Shown: positions 1 through 7,238, counted from the stretch's first letter. The stretch is 22,548 nucleotides of DNA from an uncultured Christensenella sp. (GCA_910578655.1 CAJTQE010000016.1:1-22548); one strand, 5' to 3'. Translations and numbers: made by a program. The notes: generated by a model from the sequence alone, not told the origin.

Positions 1-15
1 CTTATACCCCTCGTC

Positions 16-90
16 TGGTGACCCGTACGGGAATCGAACCCATGTTACCACCGTGAAAGGGTGATGTCTTAACCGCTTGACCAACGGGCC
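16..90 (-). tRNA. tRNA-Glu (TTC)
   Basis: The reverse complement folds as a full cloverleaf. The acceptor stem GGCCCGT pairs with ACGGGTC, the T-loop is GGTTCGATTCC, and the seven-base anticodon loop CTTTCAC gives anticodon TTC (plus-strand 55-57). The discriminator A is at 19 and the 3' CCA is encoded at 16-18, so the mature RNA covers 16-90. It is the last of three tRNA genes read leftwards. No terminator is visible before the window edge. Confidence 0.97.
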
Positions 91-141
91 GGATAAGCTT
101 TAAAAAAAGCTTAATATGTAAACGCTTGCGCGCCGTTTTAA

Positions 142-219
142 TGGTAGCGACGGGTGGATTCGAACCGCCGACCTGCCGGGTATGAACCGGCCGCTATAGA
201 CCAACTAAGCTACGTCGCC
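142..219 (-). tRNA. tRNA-Met (CAT), elongator type
   Basis: Cloverleaf on the minus strand: GGCGACG at the 5' end pairs with CGTCGCT (G1-U72 wobble), the discriminator is A, and CCA is encoded at 142-144. The anticodon stem-loop GCCGG-TTCATAC-CCGGC gives CAT (plus-strand 182-184). A CAT anticodon can be elongator Met, initiator Met or the TilS substrate Ile2. The paired position 1-72, the TTCATAC loop and the overall resemblance to Bacillus elongator tRNA-Met favour elongator Met. Ile2 is not fully excluded without comparing identity bases. Confidence 0.93.
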
Positions 220-340
220 ATAACCAAAACAATATATGCGTCGCAATACGGCGGCGCACTTGTATTTTGTTTAACTTAGTACGCTTTCGGCAATAGAGCT
301 GCGTGCTTCTTGTCTTGCTTGCATCTATTCATTTTGTAAG

Positions 341-418
<78 letters not shown>

Positions 419-445
419 ATAACCGCCTTAATCAAAGGCTTTCTT

Positions 446-474
446 ATTTTATTAAATAATTATTGTTTTGTCAA
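446..474 (-). promoter_or_regulatory. sigma-A promoter of the tRNA group
   Basis: Read on the minus strand: a perfect -35 TTGACA (469-474), a 17-base spacer, and -10 TAAAAT (446-451). The predicted start is near 439, giving a short leader before tRNA-fMet. It lies back to back with the tilS promoter at 515-543. Confidence 0.85.
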
Positions 475-514
475 CTGTTTTTCTGTCGTTTGAAAATATT
501 TTTATATTTCCTGC

Positions 515-543
515 TTGCCACTTCAAATTTATTGTGCTATAAT
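515..543 (+). promoter_or_regulatory. sigma-A promoter of tilS (leaderless geometry)
   Basis: -35 TTGCCA (515-520), exactly 17 bases, -10 TATAAT (538-543). Six bases follow before the ATG at 550, so the expected +1 (seven bases after the -10 end) is the A of the start codon. No Shine-Dalgarno sequence is present between the promoter and the ATG. Confidence 0.75.
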
Positions 544-549
544 TTTTAT

Positions 550-1806
550 ATGATTGATTTGGCTGTATATGCGGGCAAGCACATTTGCGTTGCGGTGTCG
601 GGCGGCAGAGATTCTATGGCGCTTATCAACTTCATATACACGCATATGCGCGAACACGGAATAATTTTATCCGCGCTCAACTGCGACCATAAAATCCGCA
701 AGGGTACTTCAGAGCGCGACAGTGCGTTCGTTGCAAAGTGGTGCGCCGAGCGCAAAGTTCCTCTTTTGCAATTCGTTTGGAATTCCGTCGGCGCAAAAAC
801 GGAGCAGGCGGCGCGCGAATGGCGCAGACAATGTTATCAAGCCGCTCTTGACGGAGGAGCCGATTTTGTAGCCGCCGCGCATCATATGAACGACAACGCC
901 GAAACGGTATTATTCAACCTGGCGCGCGGAAGTGCGGTTGCCGGACTTACGGGGATTTGCGACGGACAAAAAATAATTCATCCGCTGATTGGCTGTACGC
1001 GTAAGCAGATAGACGAATATATTAAACAAAACGGTGTGCCTTACGTCGACGACGAAACCAACTTTTCCGACAGATATACGCGCAATAAAATCAGGCGCAA
1101 CGTTTTGCCGGAGCTTGAAAAGGCTGTTCCCGGTGCGGTCAACAATATATTCAGGCTTTCGCGGCTTGCTCTCGAAGACGAAAAATATTTTCAGGCACTG
1201 ATAGAGGAGAGAGGTATTCTGACCGTTACTCCGTACGGCGTTGAAATATCGAACTGTCATCCCGTCGTTTTTAAGCGCGCGGCGGTACGCGCGATTAAAT
1301 ATTTTAACTGCATAGACTACACGGGTGAACACTTGCAGCGGCTGTATAATTTGTCAATTTCAGAGAAAAACAAAAAATTTGAGTTTCTGGGCTTGACCGC
1401 GTACGGCGGAGAGGGTAGAATAATATTGACGGACCGCATTTCTCTAAGCGGTGAGATTGCTTTTTCCGATTATAAAGGGCCGGAATTCTGCGGGTGTAAG
1501 CTTATTATAAGCGACCGTCCGAGTGAGGGGGCTTTAAAGTTTGACTTGGATGAAATGCCTCCGACCGCTGTAATACGGTTCAGGCGCGACGGCGATAAAT
1601 TCAAAAAATTCGGAGGCGGAACGAAAAGCCTCGGCGATTATTTTACCGACATAAAAATTCCGCTTTGGCTGCGCGGCAGAATTCCGCTTATAGCGGACGG
1701 CAACGAGGTGCTTGCCGTCTGCGGCGTAGAGATTTCCGACAAAATCAAAATCGACGAAAGTACCGAAAACACGGCATACATCATAAGTTGCGCTTATAAG
1801 GATTAA
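550..1806 (+). CDS. tilS: tRNA(Ile)-lysidine synthase TilS
   Basis: Converts C34 of tRNA-Ile2(CAU) to lysidine with ATP and lysine, so that this tRNA reads AUA and is charged with Ile. The PP-loop ATPase signature SGGRDS is at residues 17-22. Further family features are the AAHHMNDNAETVLFNLARGS segment (109-128), the RNKIRRNVLPELE region (178-190) and a C-terminal substrate-binding domain with RFRRDGDKF and GVEISDKIKID. The length of 418 aa is near the family norm. The reading frame extends upstream to 463, but that would run through the promoter region and add a non-conserved hydrophobic stretch, so the ATG at 550 is chosen; it places the PP-loop at the usual distance from the N-terminus. 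No ribosome site precedes it and the mRNA may be leaderless. The tilS-hpt neighbourhood resembles the Bacillus tilS-hprT-ftsH locus. Confidence 0.95.
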   Translation: MIDLAVYAGKHICVAVSGGRDSMALINFIYTHMREHGIILSALNCDHKIRKGTSERDSAFVAKWCAERKVPLLQFVWNSVGAKTEQAAREWRRQCYQAALDGGADFVAAAHHMNDNAETVLFNLARGSAVAGLTGICDGQKIIHPLIGCTRKQIDEYIKQNGVPYVDDETNFSDRYTRNKIRRNVLPELEKAVPGAVNNIFRLSRLALEDEKYFQALIEERGILTVTPYGVEISNCHPVVFKRAAVRAIKYFNCIDYTGEHLQRLYNLSISEKNKKFEFLGLTAYGGEGRIILTDRISLSGEIAFSDYKGPEFCGCKLIISDRPSEGALKFDLDEMPPTAVIRFRRDGDKFKKFGGGTKSLGDYFTDIKIPLWLRGRIPLIADGNEVLAVCGVEISDKIKIDESTENTAYIISCAYKD

Positions 1807-1907
1807 GACAGAGTTATGGGAAAATTTTTATTTTCGGTAAATACAGAAAGATAGCCAATGCGAAAAATGCCTTCGCGTTTCCGCAAAGCACACAAGAGTG
1901 AGGAAAA

Positions 1908-1940
1908 ATGAATTATTCGAGTTTTAAGAGGTGCTTATGA
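1908..1940 (+). CDS. 10-codon leader ORF coupled to the next gene
   Basis: ATG at 1908 is preceded by a good ribosome site (AGTGAGGA, about four bases away). It encodes a ten-residue peptide, MNYSSFKRCL. Its stop TGA (1938-1940) overlaps the ATG of the downstream gene (1937) as ATGA, the classic arrangement for translational coupling. It also overlaps the downstream gene's own ribosome site. Whether it is translated is inference; the arrangement itself is in the sequence. Confidence 0.35.
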   Translation: MNYSSFKRCL

Positions 1941-2452
1941 ATAACATAGAGAAAATACGCAAAGTAGAAAAGAAATACGAAAAGATGCTTTATGCCAAAT
2001 TGAAGGGTGACAGCCGTCTTTCGCTGAGTTGCCCGGACTTTAAATATCCCGAGCCGATATATTTCTATGTCAAGTCGGTCAAAACCGAAAAGAGCATCGC
2101 CGTCAGAATAGACGGCGAGGACAATACCATCAGATTCTGGGACTACGTTGACGACGGCTACGAGGGTGAGGACGGCGTTTGGGCAAAGATGACCGAGACG
2201 GGGTTCGAGCGGTTTATTAAAAAACTTTACGCCGTTATGGATAGCGCTGTCGACATAGAATTTTACGGCGAGGACGGAATAACCGACGACTACTATGCCG
2301 GAGTAATCGACGGAGAACTTGATGAAGAAGTTGCCAAAAAGCTATTGAAAAAGCACGGCGCCGGCGTCGATTTTATATTTGCAAAAATAAGTGATTTTTA
2401 CGGAGAAAAACAATTTGTTTTCGACAAACGGCTTAATTCCGTCGGGAAGTGA
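1937..2452 (+). CDS. orphan 171-aa acidic protein between tilS and hpt
   Basis: I do not recognise this family. The predicted protein is soluble, with no signal peptide or membrane segment. It begins with a charged, probably helical segment (residues 1-25, rich in Lys and Glu), followed by a mixed alpha/beta region rich in Asp, Glu, Tyr and Phe (for example FWDYVDDGYEGEDGVW at about 67-82) and an amphipathic helix near 128-140. The ATG at 1937 is preferred over an in-frame GTG at 1931 because AAGAGG lies five bases upstream of it. The gene ends four bases before hpt, so the two are probably cotranscribed and coupled. It sits where Firmicutes usually have tilS followed directly by hpt. No function is assigned. 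Confidence 0.8.
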   Translation: MNNIEKIRKVEKKYEKMLYAKLKGDSRLSLSCPDFKYPEPIYFYVKSVKTEKSIAVRIDGEDNTIRFWDYVDDGYEGEDGVWAKMTETGFERFIKKLYAVMDSAVDIEFYGEDGITDDYYAGVIDGELDEEVAKKLLKKHGAGVDFIFAKISDFYGEKQFVFDKRLNSVGK

Positions 2453-2456
2453 CGAT

Positions 2457-2999
2457 ATGCATAAGGACTGCGAAAGAATAATATTTACCGAACAACAGTT
2501 AAAATCGCGCATAAAGGAAGTTGCGGAACAGGTTGACCAACTTTACAAAGGCAAACGGCCGCTTGTGGTGGGCATTCTCAAAGGCAGTATAATTTTTTAC
2601 GCCGACTTCATAAGGCATCTGACGGCGCCTGTCGAGCTTGACTTTATGGTGGTTTCCTCGTACGGCTCGGGCACGGTATCTTCGGGCAAGCTGAAAATTA
2701 AAAAAGATTTGGACAACGACGTAAAGGGCAGAGACGTAATCATCGTTGAGGACATCATAGACAGCGGATTTACGCTTGCTAATTTAAAGGCTCTTTTGCT
2801 TGAAAGGGGGGCGTCGTCTGTTGTAATTGTCACGCTTTTAAACAAGCAGGAGAGGCGCGAGTACGACATAAAGTCAGACTTTAATTGCTTCGACATCGGC
2901 GACGAGTTTGTTATAGGTTACGGTCTTGACTATGACGAGCAGTACCGTTCGCTGCCGTATATAGCCGTTTTAAAAGCGAGCGTTTATTCGGGCGAATAG
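2457..2999 (+). CDS. hpt: hypoxanthine phosphoribosyltransferase
   Basis: Purine salvage: hypoxanthine or guanine plus PRPP gives IMP or GMP and pyrophosphate, in the cytoplasm. The 180-aa length is standard. The PRPP-binding motif VEDIIDSGFT is at residues 97-106, the VGILKGS loop at 38-44, the flexible catalytic-loop region SSYGSGTVSSG at 67-77, and the base-binding end FVIGYGLDYDEQYR at 151-164. The frame is open upstream to 2391, but the ATG at 2457 starts at the usual family position, four bases after the stop of the preceding gene, with a modest GGGAAG ribosome site. The gene order tilS-x-hpt supports the assignment. The ftsH gene that commonly follows is absent; a DUF378 gene is there instead. 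Confidence 0.95.
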   Translation: MHKDCERIIFTEQQLKSRIKEVAEQVDQLYKGKRPLVVGILKGSIIFYADFIRHLTAPVELDFMVVSSYGSGTVSSGKLKIKKDLDNDVKGRDVIIVEDIIDSGFTLANLKALLLERGASSVVIVTLLNKQERREYDIKSDFNCFDIGDEFVIGYGLDYDEQYRSLPYIAVLKASVYSGE

Positions 3000-3022
3000 T
3001 TTTGTGTGAAAATGCCATATTA
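2994..3022 (+). promoter_or_regulatory. possible forespore (sigma-G-like) promoter before the DUF378 gene
   Basis: GAATA (2994-2998), 17 bases, CATATTA (3016-3022). The Bacillus sigma-G consensus is GMATR, 17-18 bases, CATNMTA, so the -35 is a full match and the -10 has one mismatch (T for A/C). The predicted start would fall right at the ribosome site, which weakens the case. Short motifs like this also occur by chance. Confidence 0.3.
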
Positions 3023-3039
3023 ATTTCAAGGAGATTAGT

Positions 3040-3282
3040 ATGCTATTTTTTAATATTATTTCTTACATTCTCGTATTACTCGGTGCTGTAAACTGGGGCG
3101 TATACGGAATTTTCGACTTCAATATAGTTGGTTGGATATTCCGGGAACCTCGCAGTGTCGGCGCTATCATCGTCTACGTTCTGATAACTCTTGCGGCAAT
3201 CTGGCTTATCATATCGCCGATAATCACGGGTTACGGACTCAGACTCAGAGCAAAAAAAGAGATAAAAGAAAAAGCGGTTTAA
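3040..3282 (+). CDS. small DUF378-family membrane protein
   Basis: An 80-residue protein with two predicted transmembrane helices (about residues 3-24 and 41-66) and a charged C-terminal tail ending in RLRAKKEIKEKAV. The first helix carries LLGAVNWGVYGIFDFNIVGWIF, the Asn-Trp-Gly pattern (LxNWGLxGLF) typical of DUF378 (YuzA-like) proteins; their function is unknown. A strong ribosome site, AAGGAG (3028-3033), precedes the ATG by six bases. The gene follows hpt by 40 bases and ends just before a strong terminator. It could be cotranscribed with hpt or use the sigma-G-like sequence upstream. Confidence 0.85.
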   Translation: MLFFNIISYILVLLGAVNWGVYGIFDFNIVGWIFREPRSVGAIIVYVLITLAAIWLIISPIITGYGLRLRAKKEIKEKAV

Positions 3283-3290
3283 TTAACGTG

Positions 3291-3324
3291 CCGAGCGCAA
3301 AAAGTTGCGCTCGGTCTTATTTTT
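3291..3324 (+). terminator. Rho-independent terminator after the tilS-hpt-DUF378 genes
   Basis: A perfect ten-base-pair stem, CCGAGCGCAA (3291-3300) with TTGCGCTCGG (3305-3314), loop AAAG, followed by the T-rich run TCTTATTTTT. It cleanly separates this transcription unit from the SGNH hydrolase unit. Confidence 0.92.
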
Positions 3325-3355
3325 CGGCGCAAGGTCAAGTGGTCGGACGTAACGC

Positions 3356-3384
3356 TTGCAAAATGTGAAAATGTGTGTTACAAT
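3356..3384 (+). promoter_or_regulatory. sigma-A promoter of the hydrolase operon (leaderless geometry)
   Basis: -35 TTGCAA (3356-3361), 17 bases, -10 TACAAT (3379-3384), then six bases and ATG at 3391. The predicted +1 is the A of the start codon, the same geometry as the tilS promoter. No ribosome site lies between. Confidence 0.7.
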
Positions 3385-3390
3385 ATAACA

Positions 3391-4524
3391 ATGAGTAAAT
3401 GGGTAACGATTTGGGGCAATGCAACTTCGGTTGCGGAGCACCGCCCCGAAACATACGCAAAGAATATAACGCTGCGCTATCTTATAACTCCGCCGTTTAA
3501 AGGGAGCAGAATCCGACTTCATTTTTCGAACTTTTGCGGAACCGAACCCGTCACGCTGAACGCCGTTACGGTTGCCGCCGCAACTGACAGGCAAATAGAT
3601 ACGGACAGTCTGAAAGAAGTTGTCTTTTCGGGCAAACAAAGCGTAACGATAGAAGCGGGGCAAGAACTTTTTTCCGACGTGTTAACTTTTGATTTGCAGC
3701 CGAAAGAAGTAATTGCGGTAAGCATTTACCTGAAAGATTTTACTCTTATGCGCTCCGGCGTGGTCGTAACCGGTCCGCTTTCCAAAGGTTTTTTCTCGGT
3801 CGGCGATACTACAAAAATTTCGCCGCTGCCGCTTGACTATACGCGCACGATTTCAACTTATTATTTTCTTACGGGTATCGATGCTTTAACCGACGATACC
3901 AACCGCGCGGTAATATGCTACGGCGATTCGATAACTTCTCAGAGTTGGCCCGATTACCTGGCTTTAAAATGTATGGGCGGCAATACGGCGATAATACGCC
4001 GCGCGGCAAGCGGAACGCGCATATTGCGCGAGTATAAGTGCATAACTTACGAAAGTTACGGGCTTTGCGGCAAGAACCGTTTCGAACGGGAAATATCAAC
4101 TGTCAGCGGCGCAGACACGGTAATTATTCAACAGGGCATAAACGACATCATTCATCCTGTCGGGGAAGAGGTGAACCCTTTCCGCCCGATGTCCGATTTG
4201 CCGACGGCAAAGGAGCTTGAAGAGGGGCTTAAATTTTACGCCGGCATAGCAAAAAGCTATAATTTAAAAGTGCTTTTGGGCACGCTGCTGCCCATATACG
4301 GCTGGCGCACTTATGCGCCGTTCAGAGAGGAACTTAAAAACGAATTCAACCGTCTTATACGCGAAAATACTTTCGCAGACGGATACATAGACTTTGAGAA
4401 ATATCTTTGCTCGGCCGAAAACCCGTTCGCATTCAAACAGGGCTTTGACAGCGGCGACCATCTGCATCCGAGCGAAAGCGCATATAAACAAATGGCGGAA
4501 ACCGCCTACGGAGGAATAATGTGA
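3391..4524 (+). CDS. SGNH/GDSL-family hydrolase (esterase)
   Basis: A 377-aa serine esterase-type enzyme with no signal peptide, so probably cytoplasmic. The N-terminal ~165 residues look like a beta-rich accessory domain. The SGNH domain then shows block I YGDSIT (nucleophile Ser180), block II Gly in AASGT (Gly208), block III GINDI (Asn251) and block V GDHLHP (Asp356, His359). All catalytic residues are present; the substrate is unknown (acetylated sugars are a common choice in the family). An in-frame GTG at 3373 lies inside the promoter and would add only six residues, so the ATG at 3391 is chosen. The gene is first in a four-gene overlapping cluster; its last codons contain the ribosome site of the next gene. 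Confidence 0.88.
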   Translation: MSKWVTIWGNATSVAEHRPETYAKNITLRYLITPPFKGSRIRLHFSNFCGTEPVTLNAVTVAAATDRQIDTDSLKEVVFSGKQSVTIEAGQELFSDVLTFDLQPKEVIAVSIYLKDFTLMRSGVVVTGPLSKGFFSVGDTTKISPLPLDYTRTISTYYFLTGIDALTDDTNRAVICYGDSITSQSWPDYLALKCMGGNTAIIRRAASGTRILREYKCITYESYGLCGKNRFEREISTVSGADTVIIQQGINDIIHPVGEEVNPFRPMSDLPTAKELEEGLKFYAGIAKSYNLKVLLGTLLPIYGWRTYAPFREELKNEFNRLIRENTFADGYIDFEKYLCSAENPFAFKQGFDSGDHLHPSESAYKQMAETAYGGIM

Positions 4525-5540
4525 GAGTTGCAATATACGGCGCCGGAGCAATGGGGACGATACTCGGCGCATACATATCTTCAAGCGGAAAACAGATAGA
4601 TTTGATTACACGCAACAAAAAGCACGTTGAGGCAATGAAAAATCACGGCGCGCACGTTTTAGGCAACGCCGATTTTACAGTACGCGTCAACGCATATACA
4701 CCTGACGAAATGTCGGGCGTTTACGACATAATTTTTCTTATGACCAAACAGCGTGAAAATCCTAAAATCTTGTCGACGTTGAGCGATTATCTCGCGGAGG
4801 ACGGCGTAATTTGCACAATGCAAAACGGACTGCCGGAGCCTTCCGTGGTAGAGGCGGTCGGGGCGCAAAGGTGTTTGGGCTGCGTTGTGGTCTGGGGCGC
4901 GACTACCGTCGGAATGGGCGAAGTAGAGCTTACTTCCAAAAAAGAAAAAATGCATTTTGTACTCGGCTCTATGCAGGGCGGCAGCAAATGGATTGAACCC
5001 GTTAAAGAATACCTTGAATGTGCGGGCAAAGTGACGGTAGAGAAAAACTTTTTCAACGTACGCTGGACTAAGCTGGTAATAAATTCGGCGTTCTCGCCGC
5101 TTTCCGCATTGACGGGAATGACGTTCGGGCAGGTTACTAAAGAAAGGTATTCCAAACGTCTTTCGCTGGCGCTTTTAAACGAGGCGTTTGCTGTCGCAAA
5201 ACAGTGCGGCGTTGAGATTGCACCTATGCAGGGACACGATATAGTCAAGATTTTCCAGTGCAAAAATAAGGTAAAAGAATGGTTTGCAAGGCTGCTTCTG
5301 CCGTTTGCGATGCGCGGGCATAAGTCGCTTGTTTCGGGTATGTATGCGGATTTATCGGCAGGCAGGCGGTGCGATATAGAGTTTGTTAACGGCATAATTT
5401 CAAGACTTGGCAACAAGTTCGGCGTAAACACGCCCGTCACGGATGCGGTTATAAAATGCATACACGAAATAGAGCGCGGCGAAAGACAGATTTTACGCGA
5501 TAATTCAAAAAATATATATCGGGAGGTTTACGGAAAATGA
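4521..5540 (+). CDS. ketopantoate reductase-family NAD(P)H-dependent reductase
   Basis: 339 aa, resembling PanE/ApbA, which reduces 2-dehydropantoate to pantoate with NADPH. The Rossmann motif GAGAMG is at 7-12, and MTKQ (Lys76) and MQNGLPEP (100-107) are present. The C-terminal domain has WTKLVINSAFSPLSALTG with Lys184 and Asn188 at the catalytic and substrate positions. The usual Glu of the TEID motif (E. coli Glu256) appears here as Asp285 in RRCDIEFVNG. No panB or panC is nearby, so the true substrate is open. It starts with GTG at 4521, overlapping the upstream ATG-TGA end, with GGAGG six bases before it. It overlaps the next gene by four bases (ATGA). Confidence 0.85.
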   Translation: MRVAIYGAGAMGTILGAYISSSGKQIDLITRNKKHVEAMKNHGAHVLGNADFTVRVNAYTPDEMSGVYDIIFLMTKQRENPKILSTLSDYLAEDGVICTMQNGLPEPSVVEAVGAQRCLGCVVVWGATTVGMGEVELTSKKEKMHFVLGSMQGGSKWIEPVKEYLECAGKVTVEKNFFNVRWTKLVINSAFSPLSALTGMTFGQVTKERYSKRLSLALLNEAFAVAKQCGVEIAPMQGHDIVKIFQCKNKVKEWFARLLLPFAMRGHKSLVSGMYADLSAGRRCDIEFVNGIISRLGNKFGVNTPVTDAVIKCIHEIERGERQILRDNSKNIYREVYGK

Positions 5541-6472
5541 AAGATATTTTTTATCCCTCGCACGACGGGCAAACGACCATTCACGCCTGTATCTGGCGTC
5601 CGGAAGGCGAAATTAAAGGCGTAGTGCAGATTATACACGGTATGACGGAATATGCCGGAAGATATGCTCCGTTTGCAGAATTTTTGAACAAACACGGCTA
5701 TCTCGTCTGTGCGGAGGACCATTTGGGACACGGGAAATCCGTGCTAAGCGAAAACGAACTCGGTTATTTTAACAAACAGCGCTCAACGAGCATTGTTATC
5801 GAAGATATACGGGCCTTGCAGCTTGCCGTTAAAAAGCAGACTGAGGGTAAGCCCTATTTTATTCTGGGTCACAGTATGGGTTCGTTCTTTTGCCGTAAAT
5901 ATATCTCTCTTTTCGGCAAGGACTTTGACGGCGCGATAATAATGGGGACCGGTTTTAAAAGCGGTTTTACATTGAATTCTGCGCTTTCCGTCGTTCGGCT
6001 TAACGCGCTTTTTTGCGGCTGGCACAACAGAAGTAAACTTATAAAAAAGCTTGCGTTCGGCAGTTACAACAATAAGTTTAAACCCCCGAAAACGGAAAAC
6101 GACTGGCTGTCCAAAGACGAGGGGAATATCACGGCGTACAACGCCGATCCGCTTTGCGGTTTTTCGTTTACAAATAACGGTTATAATATATTATTCAATA
6201 TAATCAAACAGGCTTGTTCCAAAAAAACGATTGAGGCGGTGCCTAAGGATTTGCCCGTTTATTTCGTGGCAGGCGCGGACGACCCCGTAGGCGATTACGG
6301 CAAGGGCGTCAAAAAAGCCGCAGAGAAATTTGAAGAGGCGGATATTGCAGACGTTTCCGTTAAGCTTTACGACGGCGCGCGTCACGAAATATTAAATGAT
6401 TTTTGCAAAGACGAAGTTTGCGCGGACGTGCTTGAATTTATAGAAAAACATTCAGGTTCGGCAAATGGTTGA
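5537..6472 (+). CDS. alpha/beta hydrolase, lysophospholipase/monoacylglycerol lipase-like
   Basis: 311 aa, of the serine aminopeptidase S33 / Hydrolase_4 type. The oxyanion region is IIHGMTEYAGRY (32-43), followed by EDHLGHGKS (60-68). The nucleophile elbow GHSMGS has Ser113, the acid is Asp249 in GADDPVGD, and the base is His283 in DGARHEI. The triad is complete and there is no signal peptide, so a cytoplasmic esterase or lysophospholipase is the likely role; the substrate is unknown. It starts at the ATG overlapping the reductase stop, with GGGAGG upstream at 5521-5526, and overlaps the following esterase gene by eight bases. Confidence 0.88.
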   Translation: MKDIFYPSHDGQTTIHACIWRPEGEIKGVVQIIHGMTEYAGRYAPFAEFLNKHGYLVCAEDHLGHGKSVLSENELGYFNKQRSTSIVIEDIRALQLAVKKQTEGKPYFILGHSMGSFFCRKYISLFGKDFDGAIIMGTGFKSGFTLNSALSVVRLNALFCGWHNRSKLIKKLAFGSYNNKFKPPKTENDWLSKDEGNITAYNADPLCGFSFTNNGYNILFNIIKQACSKKTIEAVPKDLPVYFVAGADDPVGDYGKGVKKAAEKFEEADIADVSVKLYDGARHEILNDFCKDEVCADVLEFIEKHSGSANG

Positions 6473-7238
6473 AGTTTGGGAAGTTGAAATTCCTGCGCTT
6501 ACCGGCAGTAAAAAGCGCAGGGCGTACGCCTATCTCCCCGAAGATTATTTCGGCAGCGAAAGGCGTTACCCCGTGCTGTATATGTTCGACGGACATAACC
6601 TGTTTTCCGACGACGAAGCGACCTACGGCAAAAGCTGGGGGCTTTCCGATTATCTCGATAAAACGCGCACCCCTGTGATAGTTGCGGCGGTTGAGTGCAA
6701 CCGCGAGGGCAACGAACGCCTTTCGGAATATTCACCGATAGATTTCCAAAGCAAACATTTCGGATACGTCAAAGGCAGGGGCAAAAAGTATATGGACTGG
6801 CTTGTGAATTCTTTTAAGCCCTTTATAGACGGGAATTTCCGTACGCTGCCCGACAGGGCGCATACGGCGATTGTGGGGAGTTCGATGGGCGGACTTATGA
6901 CGGTTTACGCGCTTGCAAGGTACAATAAGTTTTTTTCCTGCGGCGCCGCGCTGTCGCCCAGCCTTTGGGTATACGGCGACAAAATGAAAGAATGTATTTC
7001 GGGCGGCAGGTTTGGGAAAGATACCGTGCTTTATACCGATTACGGCAGTAAAGAATTCGGCAGGGCAGGGCTTTCAAAAGCGGCATTTGCGTCGGCTGCG
7101 GCGGCGCTTATCGACAAAGGAGTACTTGTGACGGCGCGCGTGGTTCCCGGCGGAACCCATTGCGAGGCAAGCTGGGAAAGGCAGATACCTTTCTTTATGC
7201 AGGTTTTATCAAACGGCTTATTCGACGGCGCAAATTAG
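6465..7238 (+). CDS. putative esterase (esterase D / Fes-like alpha/beta hydrolase)
   Basis: 257 aa, matching the putative esterase family (PF00756 type): RRYPVLYMFDGHNLF at 33-47, the nucleophile elbow VGSSMGGLM with Ser140, and the C-terminal His232 in PGGTHCEASWE. An acid such as Asp192 or Glu197 could complete the triad. No signal peptide, so probably intracellular. Members of this family cleave S-formylglutathione, enterobactin-type esters or acyl-sugar esters; nothing here selects one. The ATG at 6465 overlaps the end of the preceding gene, so the four genes from 3391 form one coupled unit. No clear hairpin terminator follows the stop. Confidence 0.85.
   Translation: MVEVWEVEIPALTGSKKRRAYAYLPEDYFGSERRYPVLYMFDGHNLFSDDEATYGKSWGLSDYLDKTRTPVIVAAVECNREGNERLSEYSPIDFQSKHFGYVKGRGKKYMDWLVNSFKPFIDGNFRTLPDRAHTAIVGSSMGGLMTVYALARYNKFFSCGAALSPSLWVYGDKMKECISGGRFGKDTVLYTDYGSKEFGRAGLSKAAFASAAAALIDKGVLVTARVVPGGTHCEASWERQIPFFMQVLSNGLFDGAN

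Noticed and set aside
97..114. AAGCTTTAAAAAAAGCTT as a terminator between tRNA genes
   Set aside because: Only a short A/T-rich palindrome without a stable GC stem. The tRNAs look like one transcription unit, and processing would follow.
142..219. The middle CAT tRNA as tRNA-Ile2, the TilS substrate
   Set aside because: Tempting next to tilS, but the TTCATAC loop and body fit elongator tRNA-Met better.
468..476. Spo0A-box-like TTTGTCAAC
   Set aside because: It is the complement of the tRNA promoter's TTGACA box with flanking bases, which explains the match.
463..549. N-terminal extension of TilS from 463 (hydrophobic, signal-like)
   Set aside because: It would be translated through the divergent tRNA promoter and the tilS -35/-10 boxes. 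It adds residues not found in TilS, and the PP-loop is already at the normal distance from the ATG at 550.
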